Below, piece after piece: positions 8,168 to 16,313 of a DNA stretch of 64,000 nucleotides (position 1 is its first letter; each line of letters opens with the position of its first letter). Origin of the DNA: DASTEQ01 sp040905185 (GTDB lineage: Bacteria; Chloroflexota; Limnocylindria; QHBO01); assembly GCA_040905185.1 (NCBI GenBank), contig JBBDRZ010000003.1, positions 124,001-188,000 on the forward strand, written 5' to 3'. The translations under genes and the position numbers were made by a program. The notes under the pieces are model-generated. The model was not told the DNA's origin. It saw only the letters and a list, made by a program, of their open reading frames with translations, and made no database searches.

Positions 8168-9309
8168 CCGGCATCGCCCTGCTCGGCTCGACCGGATCTA
8201 TCGGGACCCAGACGATCGAGGTCATCAGGGCAGCCCCTGACCGATATCGGCTGGTCGCCCTGGCCGCCGGCCACGCCGGCGATGCGCTCGCGGAGCAGCT
8301 CCGCGACTGGCCTGACGCAGCGGTTTGGTCCTCTGAGGGGAGACCGGCAGATCTCGACCCGGCCCGCTGGGCGGAGGGCGGGCTCGAGCAGCTCGCGACC
8401 GCCGACGGCGTGGACATCGTGGTCGTGGCCACCACCGGCATGACGGCCCTGCCCGCGGTGCTGGCAGCCCTGAAAGCCGGGCGCCGGGTTGCGCTGGCGA
8501 ACAAGGAGACACTGGTGACCGGCGGCCACCTGGTCCGTCCGCTGCTCGCCAACCGGGAGGAGCCGCTCGAATGGATGCGACCGGTCGACAGCGAGCACTC
8601 GGCCATCTGGCAGTGCCTGCGCGGGGAACGCCTCGCGGACGTGGCGCGTCTCATCCTCACCGCCAGCGGCGGGCCGTTTCGGGACCGCCCGGCGGACGAT
8701 CTGGCAAACGTGACGCCGGCCGAGGCGCTGGCGCACCCGACCTGGCAGATGGGGCCTAAGATCACGATCGACTCCGCGACCCTGGTCAACAAGGCCTTCG
8801 AGGCGATCGAGGCCCGATGGCTGTATGACCTGCCGTACCCTAGAATCGCCGCCGTGCTCCACCCCGGCAGCGTCGTGCACTCCCTGGTGGAGTTCGTCGA
8901 CGGGTCGTACAAGGCCCAGCTCGGCCTGCCCGACATGCGCCTGCCCATCCAGTTCGCGCTGTCGTATCCGGATCGCCATCCGAGCCCGGCCCGCAGCGCG
9001 CCGCCGGAGGCGTGGGAGCCTCTCGTCTTCGCGCCGCTGGACCCGTCCCGATACCCGGCCTATGCCGCGGTGCGCGCCGGCGCCGATGCGGGAGGCAATC
9101 GCGGGACGGTGCTCAACGCGGCCGACGAGGTGGCGGTTGCGGCGTTCCTGGCCGGTGCCATCCCGTTTCCGGCTATCGCCGAGACGCTCGAGCGAGCGGT
9201 CGACCGGTGGGGGAGCGCCGTTGAGCCTTCGATGGACGAGATCAACGACCTGGACGCCGAGGTGCGGGGCACATTGAGTATCGACTTGGGCCTGGGAGCG
9301 GGTCAGTAA
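8164..9309 (+). CDS. dxr: 1-deoxy-D-xylulose 5-phosphate reductoisomerase
   Basis: DXR converts DXP to MEP in the non-mevalonate isoprenoid pathway, using NADPH. The protein opens with the Rossmann motif LLGSTGSIGTQTIEVI. It contains ALANKETLVTGG, PVDSEHSAIWQ (metal ligands), LTASGGPFRD and HPTWQMGPKITIDSATL(V)NK, then EAIEARWL. Length 381 aa is normal. The GTG start overlaps the cdsA stop (GTGA). Together with uppS this shows that undecaprenyl and other isoprenoids are made via MEP here. Confidence 0.96.
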   Translation: MTGIALLGSTGSIGTQTIEVIRAAPDRYRLVALAAGHAGDALAEQLRDWPDAAVWSSEGRPADLDPARWAEGGLEQLATADGVDIVVVATTGMTALPAVLAALKAGRRVALANKETLVTGGHLVRPLLANREEPLEWMRPVDSEHSAIWQCLRGERLADVARLILTASGGPFRDRPADDLANVTPAEALAHPTWQMGPKITIDSATLVNKAFEAIEARWLYDLPYPRIAAVLHPGSVVHSLVEFVDGSYKAQLGLPDMRLPIQFALSYPDRHPSPARSAPPEAWEPLVFAPLDPSRYPAYAAVRAGADAGGNRGTVLNAADEVAVAAFLAGAIPFPAIAETLERAVDRWGSAVEPSMDEINDLDAEVRGTLSIDLGLGAGQ

Positions 9310-10434
9310 GTGGACTTCCTGCCCACCCTGCTCGCCTTCCTGGCGCTGATCGTGGTCCTGGTCCTGGTCCACGAGCTCGGCCACTTCGCGGTCGCCAAAT
9401 GGGCCGGGGTGGCGGTCCAGGAGTTCGGCGTCGGGTTCCCGCCTCGCATCGCCTCGGTCGTGTTCCGCGGCACGCGCTACTCGTTGAACTGGATACCGCT
9501 CGGCGGCTTCGTTCGCCTCCTCGGCGAGGACGGCGAGATCGAGGTTGAGCGGCTTCGGCAGCGCGGCCTGTCCGAGGCGGCCGTCGAGAAAGTCATGGAG
9601 GGCGCGCTGAGCCGGAAAGGGATCCCGACCCGGCTGGCGGTGCTCCTGGCCGGGGTCCTGATGAACTTCGTGGCCGGAGCGCTGCTGTTCGCGTTGGCAT
9701 TCAGCCAGCCGACCCCCGAATACCACGGACCGCTGACCGTGGTCAGCGTCCAGGAGGGGAGCCCCGGAGATGGCGTGCTGAAAGAAGGCGACATCATCAC
9801 CGGCGCGGACGGGCGCACGTTCGAGCTGTCCACCGATCTCACCGCGTACGTCCGCAGCCAGGCCGGTGAGCCTGTCATCCTGCAGGTCACCCGTGACGAC
9901 GAGGCCATCGACCTCGAGGTCACGCCACGCGTGCTGACCGAGGAGCAGCAGCGGGCCGGGGAAGGCGCGGTCGGGTTCGCATGGGAGACCGATGACGTCC
10001 GGATGGGCGCACCAGCCGCCGATGATGCGATCGACGCCCTCACCCAGGGCACGATCACCGCGGGCCGTGTGGCGGCCGAGATACCGGGTGGGCTGGCCCG
10101 GGCCATCGCCGGCATGCTCGGCCTCGCCCCGTCGACCGGCGACGTGGCCGGTCCGATCGGCATCGCCCAGCAGACCGGGCGGCTGCTGGATGCCCCGTTG
10201 GTCAGCCAGCTGTTCTTCATCGGCCTGTTGTCGGTCAACCTCGCCGTCCTGAACGTCCTGCCCTTCCCGCCCCTGGATGGTGGGCGGGTGATGATCGTCC
10301 TGATCGAGGCCGTCCGCCGTCGCCGCCTGTCAGCCGAACGCGAGGCCCTGATCTATTTCACCGGGTTCGTGGTGCTCATCGCCCTGGTCATCCTGATCTC
10401 GATCCAGGACATCTCGCGGCTGCCGGGGAGCTGA
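9310..10434 (+). CDS. rseP: Site-2 protease, RseP/RasP family zinc metalloprotease
   Basis: An intramembrane metalloprotease that cleaves membrane-bound anti-sigma factors or signal peptides. HELGH at residues 21-25 is the zinc motif within the first transmembrane helix, a PDZ domain occupies roughly residues 135-205, and the second metal-binding motif NVLPFPPLDGGR sits in a C-terminal helix. The GTG start abuts the dxr stop. It is the last gene of the rpsB string, followed by a strong hairpin. Confidence 0.94.
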   Translation: MDFLPTLLAFLALIVVLVLVHELGHFAVAKWAGVAVQEFGVGFPPRIASVVFRGTRYSLNWIPLGGFVRLLGEDGEIEVERLRQRGLSEAAVEKVMEGALSRKGIPTRLAVLLAGVLMNFVAGALLFALAFSQPTPEYHGPLTVVSVQEGSPGDGVLKEGDIITGADGRTFELSTDLTAYVRSQAGEPVILQVTRDDEAIDLEVTPRVLTEEQQRAGEGAVGFAWETDDVRMGAPAADDAIDALTQGTITAGRVAAEIPGGLARAIAGMLGLAPSTGDVAGPIGIAQQTGRLLDAPLVSQLFFIGLLSVNLAVLNVLPFPPLDGGRVMIVLIEAVRRRRLSAEREALIYFTGFVVLIALVILISIQDISRLPGS

Positions 10435-10447
10435 TTTGAGCACGAAA

Positions 10448-10480
10448 ATGAGGGCCCCGGCGGACGGCCAGGGCCCTCAT
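10448..10480. terminator. Bidirectional terminator hairpin after rseP
   Basis: ATGAGGGCCC and GGGCCCTCAT form a perfect 10-bp stem around a 13-base loop. It sits exactly between the convergent rseP and the secreted-protein gene. There is no clear T-tract on either side, so termination efficiency is uncertain, but position and stem strength fit a shared terminator. Confidence 0.7.
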
Positions 10481-10499
10481 CTCGAACAACCATTCACCG

Positions 10500-11132
10500 C
10501 TACTGGCAGCAGAACCCGCGAATGTAGTAGGCCGACAGCGGACCCGCCTTGATATCGAAGCGCATCCAGCCGAAGCGCTTCCACCACCAAAGCGCGTACG
10601 TCGAGATCCAGAAGTTGTTGCCGGTGGTCATGACGGTCCTGGCGCTGCTGTGATACCAGAAGCCGCACCACCCATCCGGTGGCTGAGCGCCGCCGAAATA
10701 GGCTGGAATGGACGTCACGTAGCAGTAGGGCGGCTCCGGAATGCTCGTGAATCGGTAACCGTCCGAACAGACCCCGATCCGTGTCCGGCTGGTGGCAACC
10801 TGGATGCCGGCGATGCCAACACCGAAGTTGCCTTGAAATGTCCCGCAGCTGATCGCCGCGGCAACCGTCGGGACTCCAATGGCGCTCACCTGCGACCAGC
10901 TGCTGGATAGCTCTGTCCAGCAGTCACTGTCCCTGGCTTTGCGGACAGCCTGCTTGATGTCGTCTCGAGTAGCTGAGCTCAAGACGCTGGCGATCAGGTC
11001 GCGACAGGCTGCGCGGTCCATGCCGGTACGGCGCGCTGCGCCCTCCGTGGCCTCGGCCGCATAGGTGGGCCCCACGATGACGATGGAGGACGCCAGCGAC
11101 GCCAACAGCAGGAGCCGGATGAGGCGCTTCAT
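10500..11132 (-). CDS. Secreted cysteine-rich hypothetical protein
   Basis: I do not recognise this family. The 210-aa product starts with a clear signal peptide (MKRLIRLLLLASLASS..., probable cleavage near TYAA). It has eight cysteines (about residues 43, 71, 96, 122, 137, 156, 208 and 209), an even number suggesting disulfides in an exported protein. The C-terminal half is rich in Trp, Tyr and Phe (for example YALWWWKRFGWMRF), like small carbohydrate-binding or envelope proteins, but no catalytic motif is visible. Its ATG overlaps the stop of a small upstream membrane-protein gene. Confidence 0.6.
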   Translation of the reverse strand: MKRLIRLLLLASLASSIVIVGPTYAAEATEGAARRTGMDRAACRDLIASVLSSATRDDIKQAVRKARDSDCWTELSSSWSQVSAIGVPTVAAAISCGTFQGNFGVGIAGIQVATSRTRIGVCSDGYRFTSIPEPPYCYVTSIPAYFGGAQPPDGWCGFWYHSSARTVMTTGNNFWISTYALWWWKRFGWMRFDIKAGPLSAYYIRGFCCQ

Positions 11133-11278
11133 CGGATCACACTCTCGATGCTTCCCCCGAGGCCACCGGCAAGGGTAAGCGCCAGGATTGGGAGGACAAT
11201 GATGAGGATGGCCGCGCTCGCGATGACGAGCAGCAGCCTGGACCGGAGCGGATGCTCCGGCGAGATGCCGCGGTTCAC
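11129..11278 (-). CDS. Small single-pass membrane protein, hypothetical
   Basis: A 49-aa product with one strong hydrophobic segment (LLLVIASAAILIIVLPILAL) flanked by basic residues. I chose the GTG with GGGGAG 8 bases upstream; a longer form starting 78 bases farther upstream is open but has no ribosome site. It overlaps the secreted cysteine-rich gene by four bases (ATGA), so the two look like a two-gene operon. Function unknown. Confidence 0.45.
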   Translation of the reverse strand: MNRGISPEHPLRSRLLLVIASAAILIIVLPILALTLAGGLGGSIESVIR

Positions 11279-11395
11279 TGGATGGACTCCCCTCGAATTG
11301 CGGTGTACAACAACGCCCGGCCGGGTCGCGCGACTAACGTAGGCCAGGCCGCTCACCAGTCGGTTACGGGGCCCTTTCGGGCAGGGGAGGAAGCG

Positions 11396-11491
11396 ATGCG
11401 CGAACGTTCGTGGTGGACCGGCCGTCTGGTCGTTGGTGCGATCGGGCCGACGTTGGTCGTGGGAATCGTCCGGTACCTGATCTTCCGCTGA
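11396..11491 (+). CDS. 31-aa membrane microprotein candidate
   Basis: A short reading frame with one of the best ribosome binding sites in the window: GGGGAGG followed by AAGCG and ATG. The product begins MRERSWWTGR and continues as one hydrophobic helix ending VRYLIFR, a typical single-pass small protein with positive charges at both ends. It lies alone between the divergent small genes and the nusA promoter. No homologue is recognised; the strength of the ribosome site is the main support. Confidence 0.45.
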   Translation: MRERSWWTGRLVVGAIGPTLVVGIVRYLIFR

Positions 11492-11504
11492 GAGGCCACC
11501 GGAA

Positions 11505-11533
11505 TTGGCGTCCCACGAGGGCGCTGGTATACT
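11505..11533 (+). promoter_or_regulatory. nusA operon promoter
   Basis: TTGGCG, a 17-base spacer and TATACT match the sigma70 pattern well. Transcription would start about 100 bases before the nusA start codon and run through an intrinsic-terminator-like hairpin. Confidence 0.6.
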
Positions 11534-11583
11534 CGCTGATGGTCTTGCGGCCGTAGCGGACCTAACCGAAACAGCAGTGATTG

Positions 11584-11621
11584 AGGACGTGGGTCGGTTT
11601 GCGAGCCCACGTCTTGTTTTT
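11584..11621 (+). terminator. Leader attenuator (intrinsic terminator) upstream of nusA
   Basis: GACGTGGG and CCCACGTC form a perfect 8-bp stem, extendable by a G-T wobble and an A-T pair, around a 12-base loop. TTGTTTTT follows directly. This is a textbook intrinsic terminator located between the promoter and nusA, with no gene between it and nusA. It should therefore stop a fraction of transcripts before the nusA-infB operon. NusA itself stimulates such terminators, which suggests feedback control. An upstream AACCGA can pair with TCGGTT in the loop, but an antiterminator is not proven. Confidence 0.72.
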
Positions 11622-11643
11622 CGTCCGGCAGGGAGGTGCCAGC

Positions 11644-12843
11644 GTGAACCGCGACTTCATCGGCGCCCTGCTGCAGCTCAACGCCGAGAAGGGCGTCCCC
11701 CAGGACATCCTGCTCCAGACGCTTGAGCAGGCGATCGAATCCGCGTATCGGCGCAATGCGGAAGCGCCTGAGAACGTGGTGGTCAAGATCGACCCCGAGA
11801 CCGGCGAGATCAGCGTCTACCGCGAGTACGAGGTGGTCGCCGGCGACACCGAAGTGACCGATCCCGAGCTCCAGAAGACGGTGTCCGAGGCGATCGAGAT
11901 CGAGCCCGGGGTCGGGGTGGGCGGGCGCGTCCGGATCCCGGAGAACGTGACCCAGGCCCAGCTGGGCCGGATCGCGGCCCAGACCGCCGGCCAGGTGTAT
12001 CGCCAGCGCCTGCGCGAGGCGGAGCGAGACGTGGTCTACCACCAGTACGTGAGCCGCGAGGGCGAGATCCTGACCGGGGTGGTGACCCGCACCACCGAGT
12101 CGGCCGTCGTGCTCGACATGGGCCGCGGGGTAGAGGCGGTGCTGTCGGTCAGCGAGCAGCTGCCGGGTGAGCATTACCGGATCGGACAGCACCTCAAGGT
12201 GTTCGTGCTCGAGGTACGCCGCACGACGCGAGGTCCGGTTCTGGTCGTCAGCCGGACGCACCGAGGCTTCCTGCGCCGCCTGATGGAGATGGAGATCCCC
12301 GAGATTTACAACGGGTCGGTCGTGATCCGCGGCATCGCGCGCGAGGCCGGGAGCCGATCCAAGGTCGCGGTCGAAAGCCGCCAGCCCGGCGTGGACGCCA
12401 AGGGCGCGGCGGTGGGGCAGCGGGGGACCCGGATCCAGGCCATCGTGGCCGAGCTGAACGGCGAGAAAGTTGACGTCGTGCTGTGGAACGAGGACCCGTC
12501 GCAGTTCGTGGCCGAGGCGCTGTCTCCGGCCGAGGTCATCGAAGTGCGGATCGACGAGGAGCACCGAATCGCCAACGTCATCGTCCCCGAGCGCCAGCTG
12601 TCGCTCGCCATCGGGCGCGAGGGCCAGAACGCCCGGCTGGCGGCCAAGCTGACGGGCTGGCGGATCGACATCCGCTCCGACGCGGGCGTGGCGGCAGCCG
12701 GCGCCGGCGGGTCGCGCGTCGCGCCGGCGTCTGCGGACGGCGCCGACGGCGCGGAGGGTGCAGATGGCGCGGATGGCGCGGATGGCGCAGATGGCGCGGA
12801 TGGCGGCGCCGAAGGTGCTGAAAATGCCGAAGCGACGGCCTGA
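11644..12843 (+). CDS. nusA: Transcription termination/antitermination factor NusA
   Basis: NusA binds RNA polymerase and nascent RNA to modulate pausing and termination. The 399-aa protein has the N-terminal polymerase-binding domain (NRDFIGALLQLNAEKGVP), an S1 domain (EGEILTGVVTRTTESAVVLD) and two KH domains (VGQRGTRIQAIVAEL; AIGREGQNARLAAKL). The GTG start has GGGAGGT 6 bases upstream; an upstream in-frame extension would include the leader terminator. There is no E. coli-type acidic repeat region. Instead the C terminus is a low-complexity Asp-Gly-Ala repeat. rimP, the usual preceding gene, is missing here. Confidence 0.95.
   Translation: MNRDFIGALLQLNAEKGVPQDILLQTLEQAIESAYRRNAEAPENVVVKIDPETGEISVYREYEVVAGDTEVTDPELQKTVSEAIEIEPGVGVGGRVRIPENVTQAQLGRIAAQTAGQVYRQRLREAERDVVYHQYVSREGEILTGVVTRTTESAVVLDMGRGVEAVLSVSEQLPGEHYRIGQHLKVFVLEVRRTTRGPVLVVSRTHRGFLRRLMEMEIPEIYNGSVVIRGIAREAGSRSKVAVESRQPGVDAKGAAVGQRGTRIQAIVAELNGEKVDVVLWNEDPSQFVAEALSPAEVIEVRIDEEHRIANVIVPERQLSLAIGREGQNARLAAKLTGWRIDIRSDAGVAAAGAGGSRVAPASADGADGAEGADGADGADGADGADGGAEGAENAEATA
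12736..12804 (+). repeat. 9-bp tandem repeat encoding (Asp-Gly-Ala)n tail of NusA
   Basis: About seven imperfect copies of a 9-base unit of the type GATGGCGCG give the repeated tripeptide Asp-Gly-Ala with one Glu variant. Third-codon-position changes among units show that it is older than a recent slippage event. Such repeats vary in copy number between strains. Confidence 0.8.
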
Positions 12844-13072
12844 CCGACAGCCGCAGCGGACCTGCGCCGTATGCCGCCAGGTGCGGACCAAGCGTGAGAT
12901 GCAGCGCGTCGTGCGCACCGCGGACGGACAGGCGGTGACCGACCCCTCGGGCCGCATGCCGGGACGGGGGACCTACGTGTGCGCCGATCCCGCCTGCCAG
13001 GCGAACGCGGGACGGGAGCAGGCCATTGCGCGCGCCCTCGGATTAAGCGGGGGAGCCCATGCCGCCTCGTAG
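12824..13072 (+). CDS. YlxR family RNA-binding protein (DUF448)
   Basis: YlxR is a small nucleic-acid-binding protein almost always found between nusA and infB. The 82-aa product has RTCAVCRQVRTKREMQRVV and GRGTYVCADPACQ, the conserved Cys-containing and GRGxYVC motifs. I chose the ATG beginning MPKRRPDRQ; longer in-frame ATGs arise only from the NusA tail repeat read in another frame. It overlaps both nusA and infB. ylxQ (an L7Ae protein), often next, is absent. Confidence 0.88.
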   Translation: MPKRRPDRQPQRTCAVCRQVRTKREMQRVVRTADGQAVTDPSGRMPGRGTYVCADPACQANAGREQAIARALGLSGGAHAAS

Positions 13073-14957
13073 ATACACCCAGCAGCGCCGTGGCCCACGG
13101 CCCCCGCGGCGTCGCGAGTCGACCAGCGCCAGCGTCGAAACCCCGACTCTGCCACGCCCCAGCGGGCCGGTGGAGATCGGCACCTCGATCGTTGTCCAGG
13201 ACCTGGCCGAGGCGCTCGGGATCAGCACCGCGGCGGTGATCAGCGAGCTCATCCGCAACGGGATCTTCGCCACCATCAACCAGTCCATCGACTACGACAC
13301 CGCGTCACTCGTGGCGGCCGAGCTGGGGTACGAGCTGGTGGAGCGTGGGGCCGCCGAGAAGACCGCGGCCGTTGCGCAGGAGCTCGTCGCGCCGGGCGCC
13401 GCCGCCGAGGGCGGTGTCCGGATTACGCCCTGGGGCGAGGACGATCCCGACGACCTGGTCACCCGTGCCCCGATCGTGACCGTCATGGGTCACGTCGACC
13501 ACGGCAAGACGAGCCTGCTGGACGCCATCCGCAGCACGGCGGTGGTCGCTCGCGAGGCCGGCGGCATCACCCAGCACATCGGCGCCTCGGAGGCGGTCCA
13601 CGGCGACCGGCGCATCGTGTTCCTCGACACGCCAGGCCACGAAGCGTTCACCGCCATGCGGGCCCGTGGGGCTCAAGTCACGGACATCGCGGTCATCGTC
13701 GTGGCTGCCGACGACGGCGTGATGCCCCAGACCCGCGAGGCCATCGACCACGTCCGCGCCGCCCGCGTGCCGATGATCGTGGCCATCAACAAGATCGACA
13801 AGCCGGATGCCAACCCGGATCGGGTCAAGCAGGAGCTCGCCGAGATGGGGGTCCTGATCGAGGAGTTCGGCGGCGACGTGATCGCCGTCCCGGTCTCGGC
13901 CAAGCAGGGGACCGGGCTGGACGACTTGCTGGAGATGATCGGCCTGGTCGCCGACCTCCAGAACCTGAAGGCCAACCCGAATCGTGAGGCGTACGGCACG
14001 ATCATCGAGTCCAAGGTGGACAAGGGCCGCGGCAACGTCGCCACCGTGCTGGTCCAGAACGGCACCCTCAAGGTCGGGGACGTGGTGACCGTGGGGAAGA
14101 CATATGGACGAGTGAGGGCCCTCCAAAACGCAGCCGGCCGCCGCGTTCGCCAGGCCGAGCCCGCCGCCGCGGTGGAAATCCTCGGGCTCCAGGACCTGCC
14201 CGAGGCCGGCGACCAGTTGCGCGTCGTCCCCGACGAAAAGGCGGCCCGGGATGCGGCCGAGGTCGTGGAGCGCCACGGACCCGGCGGCGACGGACGGGGA
14301 CCGACCAGCCTGGAGGACATCAGCGCCCAGATCCATGCCGCCGAGGTCAAGGAGCTGCGCGTGATCCTGAAAACCGATGTCCAGGGCTCGCTGGGCGCCA
14401 TCCGCCACGCGCTCGATCGGCTCAGCACCGGCGAGGTCCGGATCAACATCCTCAGCGAAGGGGCCGGGGACATCAACGAGTCCGACGTCGTGCTGGGCGC
14501 GGCGTCAGGCGCGGTCGTGGTCGGCTTCAACACCAAGCTGGACCCCGGCGCCGAGCGGGCGGTGGAGGCCTCTGGCGTCGACGTCCGCCTGTACGAGGTC
14601 ATCTACAAGCTGACCGATGACATCAGCCTGGCCCTCCAGGGCCTCCTGACCCCCAAGCAGGTCGAGCAGATCGAGGGTCATGCCGAAGTTCGGCAGGTGA
14701 TCAAGGCCGGCAAGGCGGGCCAGGTGGCCGGCTCGTACGTGCTCGACGGCCGCATCCTGCGCGGCGCCCAGGCCAGACTCATGCGGGGCGGCCAGCTGGT
14801 CACCGAGACGCGAATCGAGTCGCTGCGACGATTCAAGGACGACATCCGCGAGGTGGCGGCCGGATTCGAGTGTGGGATCGGGCTGGCCGGATCGCCGGAG
14901 TTCGCCGAGGGCGACGTGATCGAATGCTTCCAGATGGTGTCGGAGGCGTCCGCCTGA
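13059..14957 (+). CDS. infB: Translation initiation factor IF-2
   Basis: IF-2 is the GTPase that brings initiator tRNA to the ribosome. An IF2_N domain (about residues 41-95, [20 protein letters not shown]) follows a short basic N terminus. The G domain has GHVDHGKT (144-151), DTPGHEAF and NKID, followed by domains II, III and IV. At 632 aa it is a short-N-terminus IF-2, without the long Ala/Pro/Glu spacer of enterobacteria. The ATG lies inside the end of ylxR. Confidence 0.96.
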
Positions 14958-14982
14958 GCCCGAGGAAGGGGACGGGAACCCG

Positions 14983-15339
14983 GTGAGTCAGCGCACCGAC
15001 CGCCTGGACAGCCAGATTCGCGCCGAGCTGATGCAGATCCTGCAGCGCGAGATGAACGACCCGCGACTCGGGTTCGCCACCGTTACCCGGGTCGACACCG
15101 CGCCGGACCTCACCCAGGCACGCGTGTGGGTGTCGGTGTACGGGCCCGACCAGGACCAGACGAAGACCCTGACCGCCCTGACCGATGCCGCCGGCTGGCT
15201 TCGTCACCGGCTGGGGGAGCGCCTCAGCATCCGACACATCCCGCAGCTCGTGTTCCGGGCCGATGAATCGATGGCGGACGGCGATCGAGTCCTCAAGCTG
15301 CTCCGCGACCTGGACGCCGCCGAGGACCAGGACCGATGA
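14983..15339 (+). CDS. rbfA: Ribosome-binding factor A
   Basis: RbfA is a 30S maturation factor needed for 16S rRNA 5'-end processing. The 118-aa protein has a KH-type fold with RTDRLDSQIRAELMQILQRE, DPRLGFATVTRVD and QARVWVSVYG. It starts with GTG 25 bases after infB. It follows infB as in most bacteria and overlaps the next gene (ATGA). Confidence 0.92.
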   Translation: MSQRTDRLDSQIRAELMQILQREMNDPRLGFATVTRVDTAPDLTQARVWVSVYGPDQDQTKTLTALTDAAGWLRHRLGERLSIRHIPQLVFRADESMADGDRVLKLLRDLDAAEDQDR

Positions 15340-16313
15340 AGGAGGTCGCCGCCGCCCTGCGCGGGGCGCAGCGGATCACGGCCATCGGGCACGAGAACCC
15401 GGACGCCGACACGCTGGGAGCGGCGCTGGCGATCCGCATGGTGGGGGAGCGATACGGAGTCCCGGCCGAGGTCGTGATGGCCGACCCGGTGCCGCCCTAC
15501 CTCCAGTTCCTGCCCGGCGTGGCGGAGGTGCGATCCGCCCCCGCCCTCGAGCCGGACGTGGCGGTGGTCCTGGACGCCGGGGACCTGGCTCGGGTCGGAC
15601 GGATCGCCACCGACCACGCCGACTGGCTCGCGCGGGCGCGGATCGTGAACATCGATCATCACGTGAGTAACCCCGGGTTCGGCGAGGTCAACATGGTCGA
15701 CCCGGATGCGGCCTCGACCTGTGAGATGGTGACTCTCCTCCTGCCCGATCTCGGCGTCGAGCTGAATCCGGAGCTGGCAACGGTCCTGTTGGCCGGGATC
15801 GTCAACGACACCCACACCTTTGCCCACCCCAACGTCACCCCACGCACGCTGCGGGTGGCGGCGTCGCTGGTCGAAGCCGGTGCGTCTCTGGCGGCCATCC
15901 ACCGGGCCATCTACGCCGAGAAGCCGTTCGCGACGCTGACCCTGTGGGGCCGCGCGCTGGCCGGCGTCGCGTCGGCGAGCGATGGGCGGGTGGTCCATGC
16001 CGCCCTGACCGCGGCCATGATGGCCGAGACCGGCACCTCGCTCGATGCGAGCGAAGGATTCATCGACCTGCTGGGACTGGCCCGCGACGCGGATATCGTC
16101 CTCCTGTTCAAAGAGCACGGACCAACCGTCACCCGGGTCAGCATCCGGACCTCGGCGCGGGCCGATGCGGTGGCGGTCGCGGCCGCATTCGGGGGTGGGG
16201 GGCATGCGCGCGCCGCCGGCTGCACCGTCGAGGCGCCGTTGGGCGAGGCTCGGGACCGCGTGCTCGCGGAATGCGAGCGCGAGCTGAAACGCGCCGATGA
16301 TCGGCGTCCTTAA
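15336..16313 (+). CDS. nrnA: DHH/DHHA1 phosphoesterase, NrnA-like nanoRNase/pAp phosphatase
   Basis: NrnA-type enzymes degrade 2-5 nt RNA fragments and dephosphorylate pAp. The 325-aa protein shows the DHH-family metal motifs HENPDADTLGAALA, VVLDAGD and NIDHHVSN, and the C-terminal DHHA1 motif FGGGGHARAAGC. It sits between rbfA and truB, the usual place of nrnA in Gram-positives. This matters because short RNAs left by exonucleases such as PNPase need a nanoRNase. The symbol is assigned from family and context. Confidence 0.88.
   Translation: MKEVAAALRGAQRITAIGHENPDADTLGAALAIRMVGERYGVPAEVVMADPVPPYLQFLPGVAEVRSAPALEPDVAVVLDAGDLARVGRIATDHADWLARARIVNIDHHVSNPGFGEVNMVDPDAASTCEMVTLLLPDLGVELNPELATVLLAGIVNDTHTFAHPNVTPRTLRVAASLVEAGASLAAIHRAIYAEKPFATLTLWGRALAGVASASDGRVVHAALTAAMMAETGTSLDASEGFIDLLGLARDADIVLLFKEHGPTVTRVSIRTSARADAVAVAAAFGGGGHARAAGCTVEAPLGEARDRVLAECERELKRADDRRP

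Noticed and set aside
7807..9726. 639-aa minus-strand frame opposite cdsA/dxr/rseP
   Set aside because: Antisense shadow; three well-identified genes occupy the plus strand.
12758..12823. Longer N terminus of YlxR (repeated Met-Ala-Arg)
   Set aside because: It is only the Asp-Gly-Ala repeat of NusA read in another frame; the family starts at the later ATG.
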